The translations under genes were made by a program, and so were the position numbers. The notes beneath the pieces were generated by a model, which did not search any database, had not been told where the DNA came from, and worked only from the letters and a program-made list of their open reading frames with translations. From assembly GCF_002410825.1 (NCBI RefSeq), contig NZ_DHOS01000005.1, positions 1 to 58,073 on the forward strand: a stretch of DNA of 58,073 bases, in the 5' to 3' direction. Of the stretch, positions 1 to 8,434 are shown piece after piece. The DNA is from Proteiniphilum sp. UBA5384 (GTDB taxonomy: Bacteria; Bacteroidota; Bacteroidia; Bacteroidales; Dysgonomonadaceae). Each line of letters starts with the position of its first letter. Position 1 is the first letter of the stretch.

Positions 1-12
1 CGGGAAAACTTG

Positions 13-20
13 TAAATTTG
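13..20 (+). promoter_or_regulatory. -7 promoter element (TAAATTTG) upstream of nadB
   Basis: TAAATTTG fits the Bacteroidetes -7 consensus TAnnTTTG and lies 25 nt before the nadB ATG at 46. The expected -33 TTG would fall outside the window, so only half of the promoter is visible. The surrounding bases closely resemble those of the tRNA-Ser promoter at 57953-57960 (both continue into GCATC). Confidence 0.55.
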
Positions 21-45
21 CATCTCAATCCTAAAGAAGAGGAAA

Positions 46-1626
46 ATGGTTTATAGATATGATTTTCTGGTGATCGGGTCGGGCATTGCCGGAATGAGTT
101 TTGCCCTGAAGGTGGCCAAACACGGAAGGGTGGCTATTGTGGCGAAGAATTCACTGGAAGATGCCAATACGTATTATGCACAAGGGGGAATTGCCTCGGT
201 AACCAACCCATGGGATAATTTCGAAAAGCACATTGCCGATACCCTGGATGCCGGTGCCGGTTTATGTGATGTGAATGTTGTGAAGAAAGTGGTACGTGAA
301 GCGCCTGCTCAGATCAGGGAATTGATAGGATGGGGAGTAGATTTTGATAAGGACGACAAAGGGAATTTTGATCTCCATCGGGAAGGCGGACATTCGGAGT
401 TTCGTATCTTGCATCATAAAGATAATACGGGTGCCGAAATCCAGGATAGTCTGATCGAAACGATCCGGAATCACCCGAATATAGATGTGTTTGATCATCA
501 TTTTGCCATAGAAGTTCTTACCCAGCACCATCTGGGGCAGATTGTCACAAGGCATACATCGGGGATTGAATGTTATGGAGCATATATCCTTAATCAGGAG
601 ACCAATGAAATCGATACTTTCCTTGCCCGGATTACGATGATGGCTACCGGTGGGATCGGTTGTATTTATCAGACCACTACTAATCCGTTGGTCGCTACTG
701 GCGACGGTATTGCGATGGTAGCGCGAGCCAAGGGGGAAATTAAAGGCATGGAGTTTGTGCAATTTCATCCTACGGCATTGTACCATCCCGGAGCACGTCC
801 TTCGTTCCTTATTACTGAGGCGATGCGTGGTTATGGTGGCGTGTTGAAGACGCTTGATGGTAAGGAGTTCATGTACAAGTACGATAAGCGGGGTTCGCTT
901 GCACCTCGTGATATTGTTGCCCGGGCAATTGATACCGAGATGAAGGAGAAGGGGTTTGACCATCTCTTTCTGGATGTAACCCATAAAAATCCCGAAGAGA
1001 CAAAGAAACATTTTCCAACTATTTACGAGAAGTGTCTTTCCTACGGGATCGACATCACCAAGGATATGATTCCCGTGGCGCCGGCAGCCCACTATTTATG
1101 TGGAGGAGTCAAAGTGAATATGGATGGTGAGACAAGCATCAGCCGTCTCTATGCCAATGGAGAGTGTGCCTGTACCGGATTGCACGGTGCGAACCGGTTG
1201 GCATCGAACTCATTGATTGAAGCAGTCATTTTTGCGGATGCAGCGGCAAAACACTCCATTCCTCTCTTCAAACAGTATTTGTTCAGGGAGGATATTCCAT
1301 CATGGAATGCCGAAGGGGTGACCTCTCCCGAGGAGATGGTATTGATCACACAGAGTTACAGGGAGGTGGGGCAGATCATGTCGTCGTATGTGGGGATTGT
1401 CCGTTCGGATTTGCGTTTACAAAGGGCGCTCAACCGATTGAACATCCTGTTCCGTGAAACCGAAGATCTTTTCCAACGTTCTATAGTGTCGCGTGATATT
1501 TGTGAGTTGAGGAACATTATCAAAGTGGGATATATGGTGATCAAACAGGCGATGGCACGCAAAGAGAGCAGAGGACTCCATTATACTGTTGATTATCCGG
1601 AAAAGGATCCGAATTCGGTACTTTAG
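46..1626 (+). CDS. nadB: L-aspartate oxidase
   Basis: The product oxidises L-aspartate to iminoaspartate with FAD, the first step of de novo NAD synthesis; under anaerobiosis the family can use fumarate as electron acceptor. The 526-residue protein starts with a Rossmann FAD motif (GSGIAGMS, residues 11-18), has the YAQGGIAS segment near residue 45, the substrate-region motif HREGGHSEFRILH near 111, and HGANRLASNSL near 380, followed by the helical C-terminal domain of the succinate dehydrogenase/fumarate reductase flavoprotein family. These features and the length favour NadB over SdhA/FrdA. The ATG at 46 follows a TAnnTTTG promoter element. nadA and nadC are not in the window; folP follows 45 bp later. 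Confidence 0.95.
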   Translation: MVYRYDFLVIGSGIAGMSFALKVAKHGRVAIVAKNSLEDANTYYAQGGIASVTNPWDNFEKHIADTLDAGAGLCDVNVVKKVVREAPAQIRELIGWGVDFDKDDKGNFDLHREGGHSEFRILHHKDNTGAEIQDSLIETIRNHPNIDVFDHHFAIEVLTQHHLGQIVTRHTSGIECYGAYILNQETNEIDTFLARITMMATGGIGCIYQTTTNPLVATGDGIAMVARAKGEIKGMEFVQFHPTALYHPGARPSFLITEAMRGYGGVLKTLDGKEFMYKYDKRGSLAPRDIVARAIDTEMKEKGFDHLFLDVTHKNPEETKKHFPTIYEKCLSYGIDITKDMIPVAPAAHYLCGGVKVNMDGETSISRLYANGECACTGLHGANRLASNSLIEAVIFADAAAKHSIPLFKQYLFREDIPSWNAEGVTSPEEMVLITQSYREVGQIMSSYVGIVRSDLRLQRALNRLNILFRETEDLFQRSIVSRDICELRNIIKVGYMVIKQAMARKESRGLHYTVDYPEKDPNSVL

Positions 1627-1645
1627 GAAGTTAGGAATGAAGAAT

Positions 1646-1671
1646 TAAAAAATAAAAAATAAAAAATAAAA
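1646..1671 (+). repeat. TAAAAAA tandem repeat abutting the folP start
   Basis: Three exact copies of the heptamer TAAAAAA (1646-1652, 1653-1659, 1660-1666) plus a partial fourth run directly into the GTG start of folP at 1672. Such A-rich short repeats can change copy number by slippage and here would alter the leader of folP; that effect is inference. Confidence 0.7.
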
Positions 1672-2511
1672 GTGAAAACCATCAATATAAATGGTAAGCT
1701 GATAGATTTTTCCACACCGAAGGTGATGGGTATTATGAACCTTACTCCTGACTCGTTTTATGCCGGGAGCAGGACAGAGGGAGCCCATGAGATTGTGGAA
1801 AGGTGTTATCAGATAATCAGCGAGGGTGGAACAATGATTGATATAGGGGCGCAATCCACTTCTCCTGCTTCCCGTTTTCTTGCAGCGAAGGAGGAAGCGG
1901 AAAGGTTGATGCCGAGCCTGGGGTTGATCCGGAAAGAATTTCCGGATGCGATCCTCTCAGTCGATACTTTTTATGCCGATGTGGCTAAACAGGCGGTGGA
2001 GGAATATGGGGTCAATATGATCAATGATATTTCGGGAGGTCAGCTCGATGAACGAATGTTCCCTGTTGTGGCGCAACTGAACGTTCCTTATATACTTATG
2101 CATATGAGGGGCACACCGCAAACTATGCAGGAGATGACCCGATACGACAATTTCATACAGGATATCCTCTATTATTTCTCGGAACGGAAAGCGAAACTGA
2201 ACCTGCTTGGTGTAAATGATGTGATCATTGATCCCGGTTTCGGGTTCAGTAAAACGATATCTCAAAATTATGAATTGATGGCATATCTGAAATATTTTCA
2301 TATCTTTGAGGAACCTATATTAGTAGGCGTATCAAGAAAATCGATGATCTACAGATTGCTTGATACCACACCCGCGGAGAGCCTTAACGGAACTTCCGTA
2401 CTTAATACACTGGCATTGTTATCCGGTGCCAACATCTTACGGGTACATGATGTGAAGGAAGCCGTGGAGTGTATAAAGATCATCACCAAGATATCAGATT
2501 TTGATTCATAA
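1672..2511 (+). CDS. folP: Dihydropteroate synthase
   Basis: Condenses p-aminobenzoate with 6-hydroxymethyl-7,8-dihydropterin pyrophosphate in folate synthesis; the family is the sulfonamide target. The 279-residue protein shows the signature MGIMNLTPDSF (about residues 20-30), DIGAQSTSP in the second conserved loop, the DPGFGFSKT pterin-site loop and the terminal VGVSRKSMI segment, giving a full TIM barrel. The start is GTG at 1672, directly after an A-rich heptamer repeat; the first residues (VKTININGKLIDFSTPKVMGIMN) give the expected short lead-in to the barrel. It is 6 bp from cdaA, so the two are probably co-transcribed, a pairing common in Bacteroidetes. Confidence 0.95.
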   Translation: MKTININGKLIDFSTPKVMGIMNLTPDSFYAGSRTEGAHEIVERCYQIISEGGTMIDIGAQSTSPASRFLAAKEEAERLMPSLGLIRKEFPDAILSVDTFYADVAKQAVEEYGVNMINDISGGQLDERMFPVVAQLNVPYILMHMRGTPQTMQEMTRYDNFIQDILYYFSERKAKLNLLGVNDVIIDPGFGFSKTISQNYELMAYLKYFHIFEEPILVGVSRKSMIYRLLDTTPAESLNGTSVLNTLALLSGANILRVHDVKEAVECIKIITKISDFDS

Positions 2512-2517
2512 ATAAGT

Positions 2518-3279
2518 ATGTTGACACATTTCGGAATAAAAGATTTTATTGATGTAGTCCTGGTGGCACTACTCCTTTATTACCTGTTCAGGTTGGTAAA
2601 GATATCGGGGATGCGCCCGCTTTTTATCGGAATCCTGGTTTTCATGCTAATCTGGATACTGGTATCACGGGTATTCAATATGGTGTTGCTTGGTTCTATT
2701 CTCGACCAGTTTGTGAGTGTGGGACTGTTCCTGCTGGTAATCCTTTTTCAAGATGAGATCCGTCGCTTCCTGATGTCGTTGGGTTCTAAAAGAGGATGGC
2801 ATTTCATCACAAAAGTATTCTTTCCGGGGGAGAAGCAAAAGCACGACAAGTCGTACCTTACACCCATTGTGCTTGCTTGTATGAATATGTCAAAAACGAA
2901 TACAGGGGCTTTGATTGCTATTCAGGGGGATCTTCATCTGGGGCTCTACGAGCAGACTGGTGAGCTTGTCAATGCAGATATCTCGTCGCGCCTTATCGAG
3001 AATATATTTTTTAAGAACAGCCCATTGCATGATGGTGCAATGATTATTGTCGGCAAGAAAATCAAGGCAGCCGGGTGTATCCTGCCCATCTCCCAGAATC
3101 CCAATATCCCTACTCACTTAGGGTTACGCCATAGGGCAGGATTGGGTATATCTCAGGAAACCGATGCCAAAGTGATCATTGTCTCTGAAGAAAGAGGGAA
3201 GATTTCCTTTGCTTCCCAGGGTCGACTTAAAATGAATATTTCACCTGAAGACCTGCAACGGCTGTTGTTGGAAGAGTGA
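2518..3279 (+). CDS. cdaA: Membrane diadenylate cyclase CdaA (c-di-AMP synthase)
   Basis: Makes cyclic di-AMP from two ATP at the inner membrane; c-di-AMP controls potassium and osmolyte transport and wall homeostasis in bacteria that have it. The 253-residue protein has three predicted transmembrane segments (about 10-27, 36-53, 60-78) followed by a DAC (DisA_N) domain. The two catalytic motifs are visible: DGA in SPLHDGAMII near residue 172 and RHR in RHRAGLGIS near residue 203. The usual second Ala of RHRAALG is Gly here. Length and architecture match CdaA/DacA rather than DisA. No CdaR-like regulator is adjacent; the usual glmM partner sits 6 kb away on the other strand. Confidence 0.93.
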   Translation: MLTHFGIKDFIDVVLVALLLYYLFRLVKISGMRPLFIGILVFMLIWILVSRVFNMVLLGSILDQFVSVGLFLLVILFQDEIRRFLMSLGSKRGWHFITKVFFPGEKQKHDKSYLTPIVLACMNMSKTNTGALIAIQGDLHLGLYEQTGELVNADISSRLIENIFFKNSPLHDGAMIIVGKKIKAAGCILPISQNPNIPTHLGLRHRAGLGISQETDAKVIIVSEERGKISFASQGRLKMNISPEDLQRLLLEE

Positions 3280-3346
3280 TGTTGATTTGATGATCCTGAC
3301 AAGTCGGGATGAGCAGTGATGATTTACTGATTTGACGCTGAAAAAA

Positions 3347-4453
3347 ATGATTCTGAAAGAACTTTCTCTTATCAATTATAAGAACCTTAGTCAGGTCGAT
3401 CTGACGTTATCTCCCAAAATGAATTGTTTTATTGGTGGAAACGGAATGGGAAAGACTAACCTGCTGGATGCCGTGTATTACCTTTCTTTTTGCAGAAGTT
3501 ATACGAATCCCGTAGATACGCAGATTGTAAAGCATGATGAAGAGGTTTGTATGTTGCAGGGCAGGTATGAATTTGAGGATAGTACCAGGGAAGAGATCTA
3601 CTGTGCTATCCGGCGCCGGCAGAAGAAGCAGTTCAAACGGAATAAGAAGGAGTATGACCGGCTTTCAGACCATATAGGCCTGGTACCACTGGTGATGATA
3701 TCTCCTGCCGATAATGAATTGATTTCCGGAGGAAGTGAAATCCGGCGCAGATTTATGGATATGGCTATCTCTCAGTTTGACAAGGAATATCTGCGTGCAT
3801 TGGTCCGATATAACAAAGCGTTGCAGCAACGGAATGTGCTGTTGAAAAACGATGAAATGCTTTTAGACCATACTCTGTTAGATCTTTGGGAAGAGCAGAT
3901 GGTTGAAGCAGGCAATTTTATCCATCATAAAAGGAAAGAATTCATTGAGGAGTTTACTCCTATCTTCAATCAGTTTTATACCCGGATCAGCCAGTCAGGG
4001 GAGCAAGTCTCTTTTAGCTATATTTCTCAACTGAATGATGTTGATTTTAGTGAGAAGCTGAAACAAAACAGGCAACGTGATATCTTTCTCGGCCATACTT
4101 CTGTGGGTATTCATCGCGACGAACTGGAGATGTTGCTTGACAATTATCCCATTAAAAAGGTGGGATCCCAGGGACAGAATAAGACCTATTTTGTTTCACT
4201 GAAGCTGGCACAATTCCATTTTTTGCTGAAAACAGGAAGGACAACGCCGATCATACTGTTGGATGATATTTTTGACCGACTGGATGCCAGCCGTGTGGAG
4301 GAGATTGTAAAACTGGTCTCCGGACCAGAATTCGGACAGATATTTATCTCGGATACCAATCGGGAGTCGCTTGATAAAATACTGGAAAGGGTGGATAACA
4401 GTTCTCATATCTATTCCGTAGAGCATGGAGAGATAAGACTGATAAAAGATTAG
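3347..4453 (+). CDS. recF: DNA replication and repair protein RecF
   Basis: SMC-like ATPase that helps load RecA at single-strand gaps and stalled forks. In the 368-residue protein the Walker A motif GGNGMGKT sits at residues 30-37, a signature-like SQGQNKTYFVSLKLAQ segment lies in the C-terminal third, and Walker B with the D-loop reads PIILLDDIFDRLD. I chose the ATG at 3347, which gives the canonical N terminus MILKELSLINYKNL; an in-frame TTG at 3332 would add five residues without family support. The DciA-like gene follows after 5 bp, so recF and it form an operon. dnaA, often linked to recF in other phyla, lies 33 kb away here. Confidence 0.94.
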   Translation: MILKELSLINYKNLSQVDLTLSPKMNCFIGGNGMGKTNLLDAVYYLSFCRSYTNPVDTQIVKHDEEVCMLQGRYEFEDSTREEIYCAIRRRQKKQFKRNKKEYDRLSDHIGLVPLVMISPADNELISGGSEIRRRFMDMAISQFDKEYLRALVRYNKALQQRNVLLKNDEMLLDHTLLDLWEEQMVEAGNFIHHKRKEFIEEFTPIFNQFYTRISQSGEQVSFSYISQLNDVDFSEKLKQNRQRDIFLGHTSVGIHRDELEMLLDNYPIKKVGSQGQNKTYFVSLKLAQFHFLLKTGRTTPIILLDDIFDRLDASRVEEIVKLVSGPEFGQIFISDTNRESLDKILERVDNSSHIYSVEHGEIRLIKD

Positions 4454-4458
4454 TCACG

Positions 4459-4752
4459 ATGCAGAAAAAAAATGCCCAATCATTATCGGAAGCGCTCTCT
4501 GATTTCTTTGAAGAAAATAGTGGATTGAGAGTGAAACTGTCCCAACAGCGGGTTCTCAGGGGATGGGATGAACTGCTCGGTGAAGGTATCTCGAAATATA
4601 CCGGTAATCTTTATCTTAACCGGGGGATACTTTATGTGCATCTTACTTCGGCCGTACTTCGTGCGGAACTTTTAATGATCAAAGGTGATCTGATCAAAAA
4701 ACTGAACGAACATGCGGGGATGACGGTTGTCCAGGATATTATGTTTCGATGA
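4459..4752 (+). CDS. DUF721 / DciA-like protein
   Basis: A 97-residue protein of the DUF721 family, which includes DciA, the replicative-helicase operator of bacteria that lack DnaC/DnaI. Visible family features are the N-terminal helix with SLSEALSDFFEENSGL, the central W (GWDELLGEGISKYT) and the beta segment LYLNRGILYVHLTSAVLRAELLMIKGDLIKKLNE. This is a compact version made mostly of the KH-like core. The position 5 bp after recF is a common Bacteroidetes arrangement. A role in helicase handling is inferred from the family, not seen directly. Confidence 0.8.
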   Translation: MQKKNAQSLSEALSDFFEENSGLRVKLSQQRVLRGWDELLGEGISKYTGNLYLNRGILYVHLTSAVLRAELLMIKGDLIKKLNEHAGMTVVQDIMFR

Positions 4753-4794
4753 TTAAAGGTGGATAATAAGTGGGCAAGTAGTTGAGCTGAAGAT

Positions 4795-5436
4795 TCAGAA
4801 GAAGGCGGAAATACCTAAATACACTCCGCTCGGATGGGGCGATTTGTCGTCTTGCACCAGATCGTAGTTCAGTGTGACATGTGATCTCCCCAAGCGGAAG
4901 CCTGCCCCCACTACCATCGAAGCGACAACTCCATCGTCCTTGTAAGATTCCACACCCGTTATCCTCGGCTCCAACTTAGACCAGATATAGTTAACTTCGG
5001 GTTGTATGAAGATGGTAAGGAAGCTTACCGGATAGATATATCCAAATACATTGGCTCCCAACAGGTTGCTTTTTATCTCGTAGTCATAGTTGCGAGACCT
5101 GTTGTAATAGTACCTTATTCCCGCTCCGGCCATGAAGTACGGGCTAAACTGGTAGCCTATCTGCGGGCCGAGCCCAAAATTGGTGTAGTTGCTGCTTACC
5201 GACAAGCCAAGATCTGCTCCAAAACGGAGTTTACTCTTGTCGAATGTGGAAGGCTGTTTTTCGACTCTTGCATTTCCTTTTCGCTGAGACTTGTTGGCAG
5301 GTGTTGCATTTACAGTACGATTGCGATGGATATTGCGCTCGTCGTCAGGAGATACCCTGATCGTATCATACCTGATAACCTGCGCCCCTACGGATAGGGA
5401 CGATAACAGGAGGAAAAAGAATAGCATTCGTTTCAT
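4795..5436 (-). CDS. Small outer-membrane beta-barrel protein
   Basis: A 213-residue secreted protein with signal peptide MKRMLFFFLLLSSLSVGAQ, a basic linker (about residues 30-65, rich in Lys, Arg and Asn) and then a region of alternating hydrophobic strands from FGADLGLSV onwards, ending in GVYLGISAFF. The terminal Phe fits the beta-signal used for outer-membrane insertion. It resembles the porin-like OmpA/OmpW-sized barrels common in Bacteroidetes; no substrate can be assigned. It lies 54 bp downstream of secG on the same strand and converges with the DUF721 gene, with no clear hairpin terminator in the 42-bp gap. Confidence 0.75.
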   Translation of the reverse strand: MKRMLFFFLLLSSLSVGAQVIRYDTIRVSPDDERNIHRNRTVNATPANKSQRKGNARVEKQPSTFDKSKLRFGADLGLSVSSNYTNFGLGPQIGYQFSPYFMAGAGIRYYYNRSRNYDYEIKSNLLGANVFGYIYPVSFLTIFIQPEVNYIWSKLEPRITGVESYKDDGVVASMVVGAGFRLGRSHVTLNYDLVQDDKSPHPSGVYLGISAFF

Positions 5437-5490
5437 ACGACAATGTTTTTGTTATTAATGCCATGGCCGTATGGCAAATATTATTTATGC

Positions 5491-5853
5491 TTACTCTTGG
5501 GGTGTTCCTTCTTCCGGCTGAGCAGGTATTTGTGACGGTATAGGCATCTCGGGAGTCACATTAGGCGCGGTAGCGGGATTCAGCGGAGCGGGTTGTTCCA
5601 CTTCTATCTGGGATTGCGGAATGTGTGAGTGAGAGGCTGTGTATTTGGCTGTCAGGATGCTTAAAAAAATGATTGCCCCGGCCAGTGTCCATGTGAATTT
5701 TTCCAGGAAGTCAGTAGTTTTCCGGACACCCATGATTTGGTTCGACGAGGCAAAACCGCTTGCCAGTCCTCCCCCTTTTGATTTTTGTACCAATACGGCA
5801 AAGATCATCAGTATCGCTGCCAGTACAATAAGGATTGTGATGAAAATATACAT
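5491..5853 (-). CDS. secG: Preprotein translocase subunit SecG
   Basis: Accessory subunit of the SecYEG channel in the inner membrane. The 120-residue protein has a first transmembrane segment (MYIFITILIVLAAILMIFAVLVQ), the diagnostic loop KGGGLASGFASSNQIMGVRKTTDFLEK and a second segment (FTWTLAGAIIFLSILTA). The C-terminal 50 residues are Pro/Gln/Glu-rich and of low complexity, a tail often seen in Bacteroidetes SecG. It is 38 bp downstream of a TPR gene and probably shares its transcript. Confidence 0.93.
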   Translation of the reverse strand: MYIFITILIVLAAILMIFAVLVQKSKGGGLASGFASSNQIMGVRKTTDFLEKFTWTLAGAIIFLSILTAKYTASHSHIPQSQIEVEQPAPLNPATAPNVTPEMPIPSQIPAQPEEGTPQE

Positions 5854-5891
5854 ATCTTGTTTTTTATTATTTCAATTTGACTTTAACTCCT

Positions 5892-6662
5892 TCATTTAGC
5901 TTCCTGAGAACGTTCGTTAATAATCAACAACTCAAGAAAACGAATTTGGTGCGCAAAGTAAACACTTTTTTTTGGAAAATTCAAACTTAACCTTTTAATA
6001 ATTGTAAGCGCTTGTTCATATTTCTTCTGTTTAATGTAAATACGGGCAAGTGTCTCAGTCAAAAATTCGCCTCCTTCTCCTGTCTCCTCCTTCTCCTGTT
6101 TTGTTTCAGCAAGGGGTGTTTCGCAGGGTACGAACAATGCCTCAGACTCGGCTTTTTCGATAAAGGAATCGATAATATCATGATGTTGCAGTTTTTGACT
6201 TTGATGCAGGTCCGACTGATCACCTTGATCCAGATCAGCGGTATCTCCCAATGATTGTAAATAGGTCAGATAGTCGGTGGTAGCCAAGTTCAATTCTATA
6301 TTGTTGACTGCCGGTTCAATCATCTCTCTTTCGCCGAGTGATGCAAGGAATGATTCAAGTAGTTCTTCTGTCCTGTCCGCTTCTTTGTGAAGCCGGTTTT
6401 CATTGTTCTGGTTCAGTAAATTTTTATATTCTTCTCGATAAATAAGATAAAATAATTTTCGTCTGTCATTACACAAGATAGCAGTTTTGCTTAATTCTTT
6501 TTCGTATTCCTGATTGTCGGTAATGTTTAAGTTTTTTGTGTACAGCAATCTTGCAGTATGAAAAGAAGGGTACTCATCCACTATTGTTTTCAGCGTCTCC
6601 AGTGATGAAGTGTCCAACCTCTCCGGATCCGCCATCCATCTATATAGATCTTCCTTTTGCAT
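5892..6662 (-). CDS. Tetratricopeptide-repeat protein of unknown function
   Basis: A 256-residue soluble protein without signal peptide. The N-terminal third is helical (LYRWMADPERLDTSSLETLKTIVDEYPSFHTARLLYTKNL) and the C-terminal part carries a recognisable TPR pair (TLARIYIKQKKYEQALTIIKRLSLNFPKKSVYFAHQI). The middle, about residues 110-200, is acidic and Gln/Glu-rich, probably disordered. It begins 4 bp after the lptE stop and is followed by secG, so its conserved neighbourhood points to the envelope, but no function can be given. Confidence 0.8.
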   Translation of the reverse strand: MQKEDLYRWMADPERLDTSSLETLKTIVDEYPSFHTARLLYTKNLNITDNQEYEKELSKTAILCNDRRKLFYLIYREEYKNLLNQNNENRLHKEADRTEELLESFLASLGEREMIEPAVNNIELNLATTDYLTYLQSLGDTADLDQGDQSDLHQSQKLQHHDIIDSFIEKAESEALFVPCETPLAETKQEKEETGEGGEFLTETLARIYIKQKKYEQALTIIKRLSLNFPKKSVYFAHQIRFLELLIINERSQEAK

Positions 6663-6666
6663 ATGA

Positions 6667-7173
6667 TTACCAGTTTGACATGGTGGCGTTGAATATCTGA
6701 TCTATAATTTCGGTGATAAGTTCAGACAAGAGCTGATCCTGTACGGAATCGAATACTTCATTGCTGGAGAATATGCGGTTAGCCGAAATCCTCTCTTCTA
6801 TTTCCGGCTCATCGGTTTTATTATTCCGAAAACGCATTCTTACGGTCATGGTCAGTTTCGTCTCTGAAGCGAACGCATCCTCCTGTACTGCCATCGGTGT
6901 AAGTTCATACCCTACAATTTCCCCTTCGATTTCCATATCTCCGTTCTGATTTACCAACTGCAACCGGGTATTGCGGGTAAACATATCCTTCATCTCTTCA
7001 TTGAACCGCTGTTCGAGTGGAGGATAAACCAAGGGTGCCTGATTGACGAAATGCGCTATCTGAAGCGTTTTGGTAAGGTCATAATTGATAGAGGTGCCTC
7101 TGAACGAGTAGGATACCCTGCATGAACTTACGGTGATGAATAACAATAAGAGGATAAATATATTTTTCTTCAT
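6667..7173 (-). CDS. lptE: LPS-assembly lipoprotein LptE
   Basis: Outer-membrane lipoprotein that plugs the LptD barrel and helps insert lipopolysaccharide. The 168-residue protein starts with a lipoprotein signal ending in ITVSSC (Cys18), followed at once by the Bacteroidetes LptE-type motif YSFRGTSI, and the fold continues with LQIAHFVNQAPLVYPPLEQRFNEEMKDMFTRNTRLQLV. Length fits the family. It sits 9 bp downstream of the sigma-54 activator and 4 bp upstream of the TPR gene, a tight operon. The LptE assignment rests on the N-terminal motif and gene order, since the sequences are weakly conserved. Confidence 0.85.
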   Translation of the reverse strand: MKKNIFILLLLFITVSSCRVSYSFRGTSINYDLTKTLQIAHFVNQAPLVYPPLEQRFNEEMKDMFTRNTRLQLVNQNGDMEIEGEIVGYELTPMAVQEDAFASETKLTMTVRMRFRNNKTDEPEIEERISANRIFSSNEVFDSVQDQLLSELITEIIDQIFNATMSNW

Positions 7174-7182
7174 AGCTATAAT

Positions 7183-8415
7183 CTAGTCTAAGATGGAATA
7201 TTCCTTGATTTTTCGGTAAAGTGTACGCTCGGAGATCCCCAGGTCATTTGCGGCAAGTTTTCTTTTTCCGTTGTGGCGCTCCAACGCCTTCAGAATCATC
7301 TCTTTTTCCACATCACTGATCGACAAAGCGCTTTCTTCGTATTCGGCAGTTTCAGGAATATTATTGGTCCCGGATTCATCCAGTGTGATTTTTTTTGGCA
7401 CGGCCTCATATTTCACCGGTACTGAAACACGGGTATTGTCACTGGTAATGATTGAGGACGGATGTGTTTCTGAATCTTCCATCATATGTTTCACCACTTG
7501 TTTCAGATCGGTAATATCCTTCTTCATATCGAATAATACCTGATACAGGATTTCCCGTTCGTTGGCAAATGATTTTTGTTCTGATTCATGGATATGATGG
7601 ATCGATACCGGCAACATTCCTACTTCATTGTGGGGTAAATATTTCTGAAGTATGTCGGATGTGATTAGTCGTTCCTGTTCAATGACAGATATTTGCTCGG
7701 TAATATTCTTCAGTTGGCGCACATTACCCGGCCAACGATAATTTTTTAGTAGTTCCTTTGCATCATCGGTCAATGTGATGGTAGGCATCATATATTTTTC
7801 GGCGCAGTCGCCCGCGAATTTTCTGAACATAAGAGGAATATCTTCAACCCGGTCACGTAATGGCGGAATACGGATAGGTACCGAATTAAGCCGGTAATAG
7901 AGATCCTCCCTGAACTTTCCTCTTTCTACTGCCTGCACCATGTCGAGATTGGTTGCTGCCACTACCCGGACGTTGGTCTTTTCCACTTTGGATGATCCCA
8001 CCTTGATAAATTCCCCGCTTTCCAGTACACGCAAAAGTCGTGCCTGTGTGGGGAGTGGGAGTTCACCCACTTCGTCAAGGAAAAGAGTACCCCCGTCTGC
8101 CACTTCAAAATAACCTTTTCGGGTTCCTGTAGCGCCTGTAAACGAGCCTTTTTCATGTCCGAAAAGTTCTGAATCGATAGTTCCTTCGGGGATCGATCCA
8201 CAGTTAATGGCAAAATAGGGTCCGTGTTTCCGGTTACTGTACTGGTGTATGATTTGCGGAAAATTTTCTTTCCCCGCACCACTTTCCCCGGTGATGAGTA
8301 CCGATAGGTCGGTAGGAGCCACCTGGAGAGCAACATCAATGGCACGATCCAGCTTAGGGTCATTGCCAATGATCCCAAAACGTTGCTTCACCTGTTGTAA
8401 AGAGTGTTTTGCCAT
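7183..8415 (-). CDS. Sigma-54-dependent transcriptional activator (no receiver domain)
   Basis: AAA+ activator expected to remodel sigma-54 RNA polymerase. With the ATG at 8415 the protein has 410 residues: Walker A GESGAGKE (43-50), the sigma-54 contact loop at 90-95, which reads GSFTGA instead of the usual GAFTGA, Walker B LFLDE (111-115), and a Fis-type helix-turn-helix at the C terminus (LAANDLGISERTLYRKI). There is no N-terminal receiver or sensor domain, so control must come from elsewhere. A TTG at 8442 has been rejected as start because a -7 element (8440-8447) overlaps it. Downstream genes are lptE, a TPR gene and secG; an envelope-related regulon is inference. Confidence 0.9.
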   Translation of the reverse strand: MAKHSLQQVKQRFGIIGNDPKLDRAIDVALQVAPTDLSVLITGESGAGKENFPQIIHQYSNRKHGPYFAINCGSIPEGTIDSELFGHEKGSFTGATGTRKGYFEVADGGTLFLDEVGELPLPTQARLLRVLESGEFIKVGSSKVEKTNVRVVAATNLDMVQAVERGKFREDLYYRLNSVPIRIPPLRDRVEDIPLMFRKFAGDCAEKYMMPTITLTDDAKELLKNYRWPGNVRQLKNITEQISVIEQERLITSDILQKYLPHNEVGMLPVSIHHIHESEQKSFANEREILYQVLFDMKKDITDLKQVVKHMMEDSETHPSSIITSDNTRVSVPVKYEAVPKKITLDESGTNNIPETAEYEESALSISDVEKEMILKALERHNGKRKLAANDLGISERTLYRKIKEYSILD

Positions 8416-8434
8416 AAGCGCGCTGTTATTTTTA

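Noticed and set aside
262..1092. 276-codon minus-strand frame opposite nadB
   Set aside because: Codon-shadow of a clear, full-length NadB; no domain, no promoter and low-complexity-free but unfamilial translation.
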